The notes under the pieces: model-generated
Databases searched by the model: none
What the model was told of the DNA's origin: nothing
The model's input: the letters and a program-made list of their open reading frames with translations, nothing else
Translations under genes and position numbers: made by a program
In this document: in pieces, positions 41,562-49,952 of the stretch
Layout: every line of letters starts with the position of its first letter
How positions within the stretch are numbered: position 1 is the first letter of the stretch
Source of the DNA: JBJELF01 sp051879015
GTDB lineage: Bacteria; Bacillota; Clostridia; Lachnospirales; Lachnospiraceae
DNA length: 64,000 nucleotides
Assembly (NCBI GenBank): GCA_051879015.1
Contig: JBJELF010000001.1
Location: 39,322-103,321, forward strand
Direction of reading: 5' to 3'

Positions 41562-43424
41562 ATGATACTAGAACATATAAAAAATGCAAATGATGTGAAA
41601 AAGATTCCGCCAGAGCAGTGGAATGATTTAGCACAGGAAATTCGTGATTTTTTGATTTCCAATATTAGTTTAACCGGTGGTCATCTGGCCAGCAATCTGG
41701 GAGTAGTGGAATTGACGATTGCTCTTCATTTGGTTTTTCAGCTGCCAGAAGATAAATTAATTTGGGATGTAGGACATCAGGCTTATACTCATAAGATTTT
41801 AACGGGAAGAAAAGAAGAGTTTGATAAATTGCGGACTTTTAAGGGATTGAGTGGTTTTCCAAAAAGAAGAGAGAGTCCCTGCGATTCTTTCGATACGGGA
41901 CATAGTTCCACTTCCATCTCTGCAGGGCTTGGTTATTGTCATGGACGAGATTTGCAGCATGAACATTATCATGTAGTTTCTATCATTGGAGATGGTGCTA
42001 TGACGGGCGGCATGGCCTTTGAAGCACTAAATAATGCAGCAGAGCTCAAAAGTAATTTTATTATGGTATTAAACGACAATGAAATGTCAATTTCTTCCAA
42101 TGTGGGAGGAATGTCTCGCTATTTGACAGAGATTCGTGCCTCCAAGGGTTATAATAATCTAAAGGAAGATTTGAGGATGAGTTTGAGCAAGGTGCCTGTA
42201 CTCGGTCAGAAAACAGTTAAGCATATCAGCCGTTTCAAGGGCAGCATCAAATCTTTGCTGGTTCCGGGAAATTTGTTTGAGGATATGGGAATTACTTATT
42301 TGGGACCAGTCGACGGGCATGATATTGGAGATTTGGTGCGCATCTTTGAGGATGCCAAGCAGATTGACCGTCCGGTATTGGTTCATATAAAGACGCAAAA
42401 AGGACGAGGCTATGATCAGGCGGAGGAGCATCCGGAACTGTATCATGGAGTAGACAAATTTAATCCAGAAAATGGTTTGCCCATCAGCAAAAAAATGCAT
42501 GGCTCCTATACGGATGTGTTTTCCTACATGATGGTTCAATTAGGAGAGCGACATCCTAGTCTCACCGCCATCACGGCAGCCATGCCGGAAGGAACGGGTC
42601 TTCTATACTTTAAGAAAAAATTTCCAGAGAGATTTTTTGATGTAGGTATTGCGGAGCAGCATGCAGTGACTTTTGCTGCGGGATTGGCATGTACGGGTTT
42701 GAAGCCAGTGGTTGCAGTGTATTCTTCATTTTTGCAGAGAGCTTATGATCAGATTCTCCATGATGTCTGTATTCAAAATTTGCCAGTCATTTTTGCAGTC
42801 GATCGAGCTGGTTTAGTGGGAAATGACGGCGAGACTCATCAAGGTATTTTTGATTTGAGCTATTTATCTGAGATTCCAAATTTATGTGTGATGGCTCCTA
42901 AAAATAAGTATGAGCTGATGGATATGATGGATTTTGCAGCAGAATACGATGGACCCATTGCAATTCGCTATCCGAGAGGAACTGCAGTGCGTACGATGAA
43001 AGAGAAGCGTCAGCCTATCGCCTATGGAAAGAGCGAATGTCTCGTGGCAGGAGAGCAGATTGCATTGCTCGCCATCGGAAGTATGGTGGAGACGGCTATG
43101 GAGATTCGTCATTTGTTGGAGAAAGAGGGGATTGGTGTGACGGTTGTAAACCTGCGTTTTGCTTCTCCTTTGGATTTCGAGATGATACAGAAAGTGGCAG
43201 AAACTCATAGGATGCTTGTTACGATGGAGGAAAATGTCCTTCGAGGCGGAGTTGGAGAGTGTATTGGCAATTACTTAATGAGTATTGGAAGCTCAGTGCA
43301 GATACTGAATATTGCGATTCCAGACCAGTTTGTGGAGCAAGGAAGTATTGCAGAGTTAAAGCATGAGCTGGGGATGGATGCTGTTTCTGTGACTGAGCGA
43401 ATCTTAAAAATAGTAAAATGTTAA
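41562..43424 (+). CDS. dxs: 1-deoxy-D-xylulose-5-phosphate synthase
   Basis: Thiamine-dependent entry enzyme of the MEP isoprenoid pathway, also feeding thiamine and pyridoxal synthesis. The 620-aa product shows GDGAMTGGMAFEALNNA (TPP motif, near 142), DGHDIGDLV, KGRGYDQAEEHPE, FDVGIAEQHAVTFAAGLA (catalytic Glu/His), and DRAGLVGNDGETHQG. It lies 9 bp after ispA. Confidence 0.97.
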   Translation: MILEHIKNANDVKKIPPEQWNDLAQEIRDFLISNISLTGGHLASNLGVVELTIALHLVFQLPEDKLIWDVGHQAYTHKILTGRKEEFDKLRTFKGLSGFPKRRESPCDSFDTGHSSTSISAGLGYCHGRDLQHEHYHVVSIIGDGAMTGGMAFEALNNAAELKSNFIMVLNDNEMSISSNVGGMSRYLTEIRASKGYNNLKEDLRMSLSKVPVLGQKTVKHISRFKGSIKSLLVPGNLFEDMGITYLGPVDGHDIGDLVRIFEDAKQIDRPVLVHIKTQKGRGYDQAEEHPELYHGVDKFNPENGLPISKKMHGSYTDVFSYMMVQLGERHPSLTAITAAMPEGTGLLYFKKKFPERFFDVGIAEQHAVTFAAGLACTGLKPVVAVYSSFLQRAYDQILHDVCIQNLPVIFAVDRAGLVGNDGETHQGIFDLSYLSEIPNLCVMAPKNKYELMDMMDFAAEYDGPIAIRYPRGTAVRTMKEKRQPIAYGKSECLVAGEQIALLAIGSMVETAMEIRHLLEKEGIGVTVVNLRFASPLDFEMIQKVAETHRMLVTMEENVLRGGVGECIGNYLMSIGSSVQILNIAIPDQFVEQGSIAELKHELGMDAVSVTERILKIVKC

Positions 43425-43430
43425 AATACC

Positions 43431-43486
43431 AGGGTCAGAAGGTCATACATTTCATGCTTGTATGAAATGTATGACTTTGGGACCCT
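43431..43486 (+). repeat. Long hairpin between dxs and tlyA-like gene
   Basis: GTCATACATTTCAT pairs perfectly with ATGAAATGTATGAC (14 bp), flanked by an outer AGGGTC/GACCCT helix. The left part (ACCAGGGTCAGAAGGTCATAC from 43428) is nearly repeated at 47255. It could also end the dxs transcript, but has no T-run. Confidence 0.7.
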
Positions 43487-43574
43487 CCAAAACATGAGAA
43501 AATAGTTCAAATAGGGCAGATTTCGAATGTTTTATAACTCATTCTGTTAAATATAAGTAACTATGGAGATGAAA

Positions 43575-44375
43575 ATGAAAGAACGATTGGATGTATTGTT
43601 GGTAAATATGGGATTTGCTCCTTCCAGAGAGAAGGCCAAGGCGATTATTATGTCTGGTCAAGTCTATGTCAACGGACAGAAGGAGGAGAAGGCAGGTTCC
43701 CAGTTTGATATTTATGCGCCCATTGAAGTCAAGGGAAGCACCCTTCGGTATGTCAGCCGAGGAGGATTAAAATTAGAAAAGGCAATCAACCAGTTTTCCA
43801 TCGATTTAAATAAAAAAATTTGTATGGATGTGGGAGCATCGACGGGTGGATTTACCGATTGTATGCTGCAAAATGGAGCGAAAAAGGTTTTTTCTGTAGA
43901 TGTGGGTCATGGGCAGTTGGCTTGGAAACTGCGTCAGGATGAACGAGTTGTATGTATGGAAAGAACGAATGTGCGCTATTTGACACCAGATCAGATTGGA
44001 GAAGCAATCGATTTTGTATCCATCGATGTGTCTTTTATTTCCTTGAAGATGATTTTGGAGCCGGTAAAAGCAGTATTAAAGCCGAGAGGACAGGTGGTAT
44101 GCCTTATCAAACCACAGTTTGAGGCAGGAAGAGAGAAAGTTGGCAAAAAGGGGGTGGTTCGCGAAAAATCCACCCATATTGAAGTAATTCATGCGGTGAT
44201 GGATTATGCAGACAGTATTGGTTTTGGCTTGTTAAATTTGGAATTTTCTCCAATTAAAGGTCCAGAGGGGAATATTGAATACCTTCTTTATCTGCAAAAT
44301 AATCCATCAGAGGAAGAAAAAAATCAGTTACAGTTTACCGTGGAAGAGTTAGTTGAGCAATCCCATGAACTGTAA
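43575..44375 (+). CDS. TlyA family S4-domain rRNA 2'-O-methyltransferase
   Basis: A 266-aa protein with an N-terminal S4 RNA-binding domain (RLDVLLVNMGFAPSREKAKAII) and an FtsJ-like methyltransferase domain (MDVGASTGGFTDCMLQNGAK, then SVDVGHGQLAWKL). The family methylates ribosomal RNA ribose; some members act as haemolysins when tested elsewhere. ATG 43575 is 6 nt after TGGAG; two earlier ATGs overlap that site. It stands before nadK and argR in the standard Firmicutes order. Confidence 0.93.
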   Translation: MKERLDVLLVNMGFAPSREKAKAIIMSGQVYVNGQKEEKAGSQFDIYAPIEVKGSTLRYVSRGGLKLEKAINQFSIDLNKKICMDVGASTGGFTDCMLQNGAKKVFSVDVGHGQLAWKLRQDERVVCMERTNVRYLTPDQIGEAIDFVSIDVSFISLKMILEPVKAVLKPRGQVVCLIKPQFEAGREKVGKKGVVREKSTHIEVIHAVMDYADSIGFGLLNLEFSPIKGPEGNIEYLLYLQNNPSEEEKNQLQFTVEELVEQSHEL

Positions 44376-44390
44376 CGAGCAGGAGGGGAC

Positions 44391-45224
44391 ATGCAGCATA
44401 TTTTTATCATTACCAATCGAGAGAAAGATGTAGATCTCGTACTGACAAATCATATTAAGTTATACTTAGAAGCACGAGGTGTTCGCTGTACATTGCCGGA
44501 TGTAGGCTCAAGAGAACAAGCAAAAGTACTGCCAAAGGATGTGAATTGTGTACTGGTATTAGGAGGCGATGGTACTTTAATTCAGTCAGCGAGAGATTTG
44601 CGATATAATGAATTTCCTCTGTTGGGAGTGAATATTGGCACGCTGGGGTATTTGACGGAGGTAGAGCCAGGGTCTGTCTTTGAGGCTTTGGATCATTTGC
44701 TGCGTGGAGAGTATGGAATTGAGGAGCGAATGATGATTTCGGGAGAAATCCTTCGAGATGGACAAGTAATTTATGAGGATGTAGCACTTAATGATATTGT
44801 GTTTATGAGAAATAGTGTCCAAGGTGTTGTGGAATACAATATTTATGTGGACGGTCAGTATATCGGCCACTATAAAGCGGATGGTGCCATTATTGCCACA
44901 CCAACGGGCTCTACAGCCTACAACTTGTCTGCGGGAGGACCAATCGTTATGCCGGAAGCATCCTTATTTGTGTTCACACCGATTTCTCCGCATACCTTAA
45001 ATTCGAGAAGTGTTATATTTCCAGACTATGTGACCATTGAGCTAGAGGCAGAAAGACAAAATCATTCTCAGGAATGTGGTATTACGGTGAATTTTGATGG
45101 AGATACGAGATTTAACTTAAAATCAGGAGACCGAGTAAAAATTAAAAAGGCGATTCAGAAGACAAAATTAATTCGTATCAGTAATGTGAGTTTTCTGGAA
45201 ATATTGCGAAAAAAAATGATGTAG
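44391..45224 (+). CDS. nadK: NAD kinase
   Basis: Phosphorylates NAD+ to NADP+. The 277-aa product has the GGDGTLIQSARDL motif near residue 62, NIGTLGYLTE, ALNDIVFMRN and DGAIIATPTGSTAYNLSAGGPIV. AGGAGGGGAC precedes ATG. It lies 15 bp after the tlyA-like gene. Confidence 0.95.
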   Translation: MQHIFIITNREKDVDLVLTNHIKLYLEARGVRCTLPDVGSREQAKVLPKDVNCVLVLGGDGTLIQSARDLRYNEFPLLGVNIGTLGYLTEVEPGSVFEALDHLLRGEYGIEERMMISGEILRDGQVIYEDVALNDIVFMRNSVQGVVEYNIYVDGQYIGHYKADGAIIATPTGSTAYNLSAGGPIVMPEASLFVFTPISPHTLNSRSVIFPDYVTIELEAERQNHSQECGITVNFDGDTRFNLKSGDRVKIKKAIQKTKLIRISNVSFLEILRKKMM

Positions 45225-45272
45225 CTAATGGCGGTAGGATGATGAATTATGGGCGTAGGAATGGAGAGAAAA

Positions 45273-45722
45273 ATGAAAATTCAACGACATAGTAAAATTA
45301 TTGAATTGGTAGAAAAATATGAGATTGAGACTCAGGAGGAGCTGGCTGAAAAATTAAAACAGGCAGGGTATCATGTGACTCAAGCGACTATTTCGAGAGA
45401 TATTAGGGAATTGCGATTGAGCAAAGTGGCTTCTTCGGATGGAAGACAAAAATATGTGGTAATTAAGAGTGTAGAAAATTCATTGAATGAGCGCTATATT
45501 CGTATATTACAAGATAGTATTGTTTCGATGGATGTGGCGCAAAATATTTTGGTGATTCGCACTTCCAGCGGCATGGCAATGGCGGCAGGAGCTGCACTGG
45601 ATGCATACCATTTCGCTGAGATTGTGGGTAGTATTGCAGGAGATGACACAATTATGTGTGTGACACGCACATCGGAGCAGACCGCTCAACTGATGGAAAG
45701 AATCAAAAAAATATTGTCATAA
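45273..45722 (+). CDS. argR: Arginine repressor
   Basis: Arginine-sensing hexameric regulator. The 149-aa product has an N-terminal winged helix (VTQATISRDIRELRLSKV) and the C-terminal arginine-binding domain with VGSIAGDDTIMCVTRT. ATG 45273 is 5 nt after GGAGAGAAAA; ATG 45249 is earlier but poor. No recN follows, unlike in many relatives. Confidence 0.94.
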   Translation: MKIQRHSKIIELVEKYEIETQEELAEKLKQAGYHVTQATISRDIRELRLSKVASSDGRQKYVVIKSVENSLNERYIRILQDSIVSMDVAQNILVIRTSSGMAMAAGAALDAYHFAEIVGSIAGDDTIMCVTRTSEQTAQLMERIKKILS

Positions 45723-45763
45723 AAAATGGAAAAAGCTAAAATGGTTGGAAAAGAGGAAAAGAT

Positions 45764-46963
45764 ATGAGTCGTTTTATGATTGCTTCAGATATTCATGGTT
45801 CTGCTTATTATTGTCAGCAATTACAAAAACGCTGGAAAGAAGAAAAAGTCGAAAAGTTATTTTTATTGGGAGATTTATTGTATCATGGACCACGCAATGA
45901 TTTACCTCAAGATTATGAGCCAAAGAAAGTGATTGCCATGCTCAATGAGATGAGCCAATCAATTGTCTGTGTGCGTGGAAATTGTGAGGCGGAAGTGGAT
46001 CAGATGGTTTTAAATTTTCCAGTAATGGCAGAATCTGCTCGGATTTATGCGGATGGGCTGGAAATGTTTTTAACCCATGGACATCTCTACCATGAAGACA
46101 AATTGCCTAATTTGTCAGAGGGAGAAATTTTTATTCAGGGTCATACTCATATTCCTGTGATGGAGAAGCGGGAGCATTATGTTATGCTAAATCCCGGTTC
46201 GGTTTCGATTCCAAAGAATGGCAGTGAACATACCTATATTATTTATGAAAATCGATATTTCTATCTGAAGGATATGCAAGGGAAAATTTTGCAGACTTTG
46301 GATTTAAAACATAAGGAAGAGGGTAAGTTAGAACATTATGATTTTCAGGAGTTGAGAGGAATTGTGCATCGTCTTCATTCTCCAGAAGGCTGTCCTTGGG
46401 ATCGTGTGCAGACACATAAGAGCTTGTGTGGAGATACGATAGAGGAGGCTTATGAAATTGTTCAGGCCATTGACAGTTTGGAACGGACGGGTAATTTTGA
46501 AAATCTAAAGGAAGAATTGGGGGACATTCTGTTTTTGGTTTTGCTTCATTCGGAGATTGCAAGCAGTGAGGGAAATTTTTCTATTGATGATGTCATCGAG
46601 ACAGCAGCAAAGAAAATGATTCACCGTCATCCCCATATTTTTGGCGGAGATACGACAAAAACTTGGGAAGAATTGAAACAGGAGGAACACCCACAGGTTA
46701 GTTTGGCAGAGTTAATGAAAGAAGAGTTTCCAGCTTTGTTGAGAGCACAAAAATATATTAAGAAATCTGGCTCACATCGTTCGGAAGATAGTTTGCGCAG
46801 TGAGATGCTGACAATTTTGACAGATGATGGAGATTTAAATGAGAGACAGATTGGAAAATTGATTTTTGATATGGTAGAGCTGGCTCAGAAGAATCATACC
46901 AATGCAGAGATGGCGTTGTATCATGTAGTGGAGCAGATGATTGAAACGAAACCAGTGGAATAA
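45764..46963 (+). CDS. YfcE-type phosphodiesterase fused to MazG nucleotide pyrophosphohydrolase
   Basis: A 399-aa two-domain protein. Residues about 1-180 form a metallophosphoesterase (IASDIHGS, LLGDLLYHGPRN, VRGNCEAEVD, FLTHGH, IQGHTH, NPGSVSIPK). Residues about 195-399 are MazG-like (LHSPEGCPWDRVQTHKSL, EEAYEIVQAI, LKEELGDILFLVLLHSEIA, HRHPHIFGG). The MazG part covers only a single-domain core with a C-terminal tail. Both families are normally separate proteins, so the fusion is unusual; a role in removing damaged nucleotides or phosphoesters is possible. The reading frame is continuous with no sign of frameshift. Confidence 0.88.
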   Translation: MSRFMIASDIHGSAYYCQQLQKRWKEEKVEKLFLLGDLLYHGPRNDLPQDYEPKKVIAMLNEMSQSIVCVRGNCEAEVDQMVLNFPVMAESARIYADGLEMFLTHGHLYHEDKLPNLSEGEIFIQGHTHIPVMEKREHYVMLNPGSVSIPKNGSEHTYIIYENRYFYLKDMQGKILQTLDLKHKEEGKLEHYDFQELRGIVHRLHSPEGCPWDRVQTHKSLCGDTIEEAYEIVQAIDSLERTGNFENLKEELGDILFLVLLHSEIASSEGNFSIDDVIETAAKKMIHRHPHIFGGDTTKTWEELKQEEHPQVSLAELMKEEFPALLRAQKYIKKSGSHRSEDSLRSEMLTILTDDGDLNERQIGKLIFDMVELAQKNHTNAEMALYHVVEQMIETKPVE

Positions 46964-46993
46964 TGGTTAAGAAATATTAAAGTATGATAAGAG

Positions 46994-47029
46994 ATGCTGA
47001 TTGACGGAAGGGTTAGTCGGCATTTTTTT
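46994..47029 (+). terminator. Terminator after the phosphodiesterase-MazG gene
   Basis: ATGCTGATTGAC pairs with GTTAGTCGGCAT (12 bp, several G-U) followed by TTTTTTT. Confidence 0.85.
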
Positions 47030-47104
47030 ATGCGCAGTCTGCGAAAAGTAATTGAGTATTGACATTTCTTGTCCGATAGTATGCGTTTGGCTGCAAATGG
47101 TAAC

Positions 47105-47133
47105 TTGACAAAAAAAGTTGCTTGTTCTATTCT
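47105..47133 (+). promoter_or_regulatory. Predicted promoter of the comM-dprA-topA group
   Basis: TTGACA (47105-47110), 17-bp spacer, TATTCT (47128-47133). The remaining leader to 47306 has a repeat copy (47254-47275) and no gene. Confidence 0.6.
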
Positions 47134-47253
47134 ATATGCAATTAGAGATGACATAAAATAAATAACTGCAGCAGTAGAGCAGGAGAAAAGCTTAATCTGC
47201 AGCTGCAAAGGTAAATCACACATTCCCTGATGGGAGTGCTGCATATAATATGA

Positions 47254-47275
47254 TACCAGGAGCAAAAGGTCATAC
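47254..47275 (+). repeat. Copy of the ACCAGG..AAGGTCATAC repeat
   Basis: ACCAGGAGCAAAAGGTCATAC matches the sequence starting at 43428 in 18 of 21 positions. Here the second arm of the hairpin is lacking. Confidence 0.5.
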
Positions 47276-47306
47276 CTATTACAAAAATTAGAAGGAGACA
47301 AGCGAT

Positions 47307-48836
47307 ATGATTGGACAAGTGATGAGTGCAGCGGTGTTGGATATTGACGGTTATCTAGTGAAAGTCGAGGCGGATTTATGTTCTGGATTACCTAGCTTTG
47401 ATATGGTAGGCTTTTTAGCTTCGGAGGTGAGGGAGGCGAGAGAGCGTGTGCGCACAGCCTTGCGCAACTCAGGATACATGATTCCTACGGGGCGTTTGAC
47501 AGTCAATCTGTCACCGGCAAATTTGAGAAAACAGGGAAATTATTTTGACCTGCCCATTGCGATTTCTATTTTGGTGGCAGCGGGATTTTTAGTAGCGGAT
47601 TATGTGAAGGATGTGTTGTTGATTGGAGAGTTGAGTTTAGACGGTACGATTCGCCCTATTTGGGGAACCTTGTCTTTAGTCAGTACAGCTCAGAGAGAGG
47701 GGGTCAAGATGGCAGTTGTCCCGTCAGAAAATGCCAGAGAAGGAGCGGTTGTGGAAGGAATTGCTGTGTATGGCATGAAGTCATTGCAAGAAGTGGTTAG
47801 TTTTTTAAATGATAAAGAGGGCTGGCAACCTATGGAGGGAGAAAAATTTGTCACAGAAATGCACTCTCCAGAAGAGGTGGATTTTGCCGATATGAACGGG
47901 CAGCAGATGGTAAAGCGTGCGACAGAGATTGCGGCAGCAGGAATGCACAATATATTGTATATTGGACCGCCGGGCTCGGGAAAAACTATGGCAGCTAGAA
48001 GGCTGCCCACTATCTTGCCGGAATTGACTTTGGAGGAGAGTATCGAAATTTCTAAGGTTTACAGCATTTGCGGTCTGCTGCCGTCTGAGAAGGGACTGAT
48101 ACGTCATCGGCCTTTTCGGAGTCCTCATCACACGATTTCGGCACAGGCATTGACTGGTGGGGGACATGTTCCTCATCCTGGGGAGATTTCCCTGGCAAAT
48201 CGAGGAGTACTGTTTTTGGATGAGCTGCCTGAATTTAAAAAATCAACTTTAGAAGTCTTAAGACAACCTATGGAGGATAAAAAGGTGGTGATTTCACGAG
48301 TGCAGGGAAGTTATGTTTATCCGTGTCATACACTAGTCTGCTGTGCCATGAATCCATGTCGCTGCGGCAATTATCCTGACCGCAGTAAATGTCGTTGTAC
48401 ATCAGCGCAAATCAGTGCTTATCTGGGACAAATTTCTCAGCCTCTGTTGGATCGTATTGATATCTGTGTAGAAGCACCGAGAGTACCCTATGAGGATGTC
48501 ATTCGTCATCAGAAAAATGAGACTTCAGCCCAGATTCGAGAAAGGGTTTGCAGAGCTGCCCAGATTCAGAAAAAACGCTATCGGGATGAGAAGATTTTGT
48601 TTAACGCACAGCTTTCGGGAAGCATGGTGCAGAAGTACTGCAGCTTGGGAGAAAAAGAAGAAAATTTAATAAAATCCGTGTTCGAGCACATGGAATTGAG
48701 TGCTCGTGCATATCATAAGATACTAAAAGTGGCGCGTACCATTGCAGATTTAGAGGGTGCAGAGCATATTTCGACCGAGCATTTGTGCGAGGCCATCCAC
48801 TACCGTAGTTTGGACAAAAAAATATGGGGAGTATAA
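47307..48836 (+). CDS. comM: YifB/ComM-type Mg-chelatase-like AAA+ ATPase
   Basis: A 509-aa protein with an N-terminal domain (SAAVLDIDGYLVKVEADLCSG and VGFLASEVREARERVRTAL) and an AAA+ ATPase part: Walker A IGPPGSGKTMAARRLPT near residue 215, Walker B GVLFLDELPEF near 300, and a cysteine-rich MNPCRCGNYPDRSKCRCT stretch. ComM acts as a helicase in natural transformation in Gram-negatives; in Firmicutes the role is unproven. GAAGGAGA precedes ATG. It overlaps dprA, another DNA-uptake gene. Confidence 0.92.
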   Translation: MIGQVMSAAVLDIDGYLVKVEADLCSGLPSFDMVGFLASEVREARERVRTALRNSGYMIPTGRLTVNLSPANLRKQGNYFDLPIAISILVAAGFLVADYVKDVLLIGELSLDGTIRPIWGTLSLVSTAQREGVKMAVVPSENAREGAVVEGIAVYGMKSLQEVVSFLNDKEGWQPMEGEKFVTEMHSPEEVDFADMNGQQMVKRATEIAAAGMHNILYIGPPGSGKTMAARRLPTILPELTLEESIEISKVYSICGLLPSEKGLIRHRPFRSPHHTISAQALTGGGHVPHPGEISLANRGVLFLDELPEFKKSTLEVLRQPMEDKKVVISRVQGSYVYPCHTLVCCAMNPCRCGNYPDRSKCRCTSAQISAYLGQISQPLLDRIDICVEAPRVPYEDVIRHQKNETSAQIRERVCRAAQIQKKRYRDEKILFNAQLSGSMVQKYCSLGEKEENLIKSVFEHMELSARAYHKILKVARTIADLEGAEHISTEHLCEAIHYRSLDKKIWGV

Positions 48837-48838
48837 AA

Positions 48839-49936
48839 ATGTATTCACGAAGAGAAGGGATATTTTGGCTTAGTCAGATTCGGGGAATTACGGCGAGAAA
48901 AGTAAAGCAGCAATTGGAATATCATGCGGACATAGAAGAACTGATTCATGTTGAGAAAGAAGATATCAAAGAAGGATATGGATTTAATAAATATGGGATT
49001 CGGGCATGGTATCAGGCTATTGAAAATCGGGAGCGTATTATAGAACGGATGCAGCGGCTAGAAGAGATCGGGATTCATTTTATTACCTTTGAGGATACTC
49101 AGTATCCAGAACGGCTGAAACATTTATATGATATGCCCTACTGGCTGTACTATAAAGGAAAATTGCCAGATTTTTCGATACCGACAGCAGCCATCGTAGG
49201 TTCCCGCACGTGTACACCTTATGGGAGACAGGTGGCGGAGAAATTGGGAAAGGAATTGGCAGAGGCAGAGATACAGATTATTAGCGGTATGGCAAATGGC
49301 ATTGATACAGCAGGTCATACGGGATGTTTAAAAGGTGGAGGAGTTACATGGGCAGTCTTGGCTGGAAGTGTGGATGACTGCTATCCACAGAATAACTGGC
49401 AGCTTTATCAGCAAATTCAGGAGCGAGGGGGAATTCTGTCGGAGGCCAGTCCAGGAACTCCCTGTGATGCGTTTCGTTTTCCAATTCGCAATCGTATTAT
49501 TTCAGGACTGTCGGATGCAGTTATCGTGGTGGAGGCTCAGAAAAAGAGCGGCTCTCTCATTACTGCAGAGCTTGCTTTAGAGCAAGGAAAAGAGGTCTTT
49601 GCTGTGCCCGGTCAATATGGAGATATTCAGAGTGAAGGCTGCAATCAATTGATACGAGATGGAGCTTATATTGTTACAGATATTGATGATATTGTGAGAA
49701 TTTTGCGCCGAGAACCGTATAGAGCAAAAATTATGTCAAAATCCACAAAAAAAACACTTGCCAACGAGAAAAAAATCATATATAGTGAGTTGAGTTTAAA
49801 GCCTATTTCCGTGGATGAATTGCTAGATCGGACAAATTTGGCAATTGGACAGCTGATGACACTGTTAATGGAAATGGAATTTGATGGTCTGATTGACCAG
49901 CCAATGAAAAACTATTATATACGAAAAATAAATTGA
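48839..49936 (+). CDS. dprA: DNA-processing protein DprA
   Basis: Loads RecA on incoming single-stranded DNA in transformation. The 365-aa product has an N-terminal helix-hairpin-helix part (FWLSQIRGITARKVKQQLEY), the Rossmann-like core (VGSRTCTPYGRQVAEKLGKE, SGMANGIDTAGHTGCLKGGG, FPIRNRIISGLSDAVIVVEA) and a C-terminal winged helix (PISVDELLDRTNLAIGQLM). ATG 48839 is 7 nt after GGGGAG, which lies at the end of comM; an ATG at 48824 is an alternative. Confidence 0.94.
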   Translation: MYSRREGIFWLSQIRGITARKVKQQLEYHADIEELIHVEKEDIKEGYGFNKYGIRAWYQAIENRERIIERMQRLEEIGIHFITFEDTQYPERLKHLYDMPYWLYYKGKLPDFSIPTAAIVGSRTCTPYGRQVAEKLGKELAEAEIQIISGMANGIDTAGHTGCLKGGGVTWAVLAGSVDDCYPQNNWQLYQQIQERGGILSEASPGTPCDAFRFPIRNRIISGLSDAVIVVEAQKKSGSLITAELALEQGKEVFAVPGQYGDIQSEGCNQLIRDGAYIVTDIDDIVRILRREPYRAKIMSKSTKKTLANEKKIIYSELSLKPISVDELLDRTNLAIGQLMTLLMEMEFDGLIDQPMKNYYIRKIN

Positions 49937-49952
49937 CAAGGAGAACGGTTTC

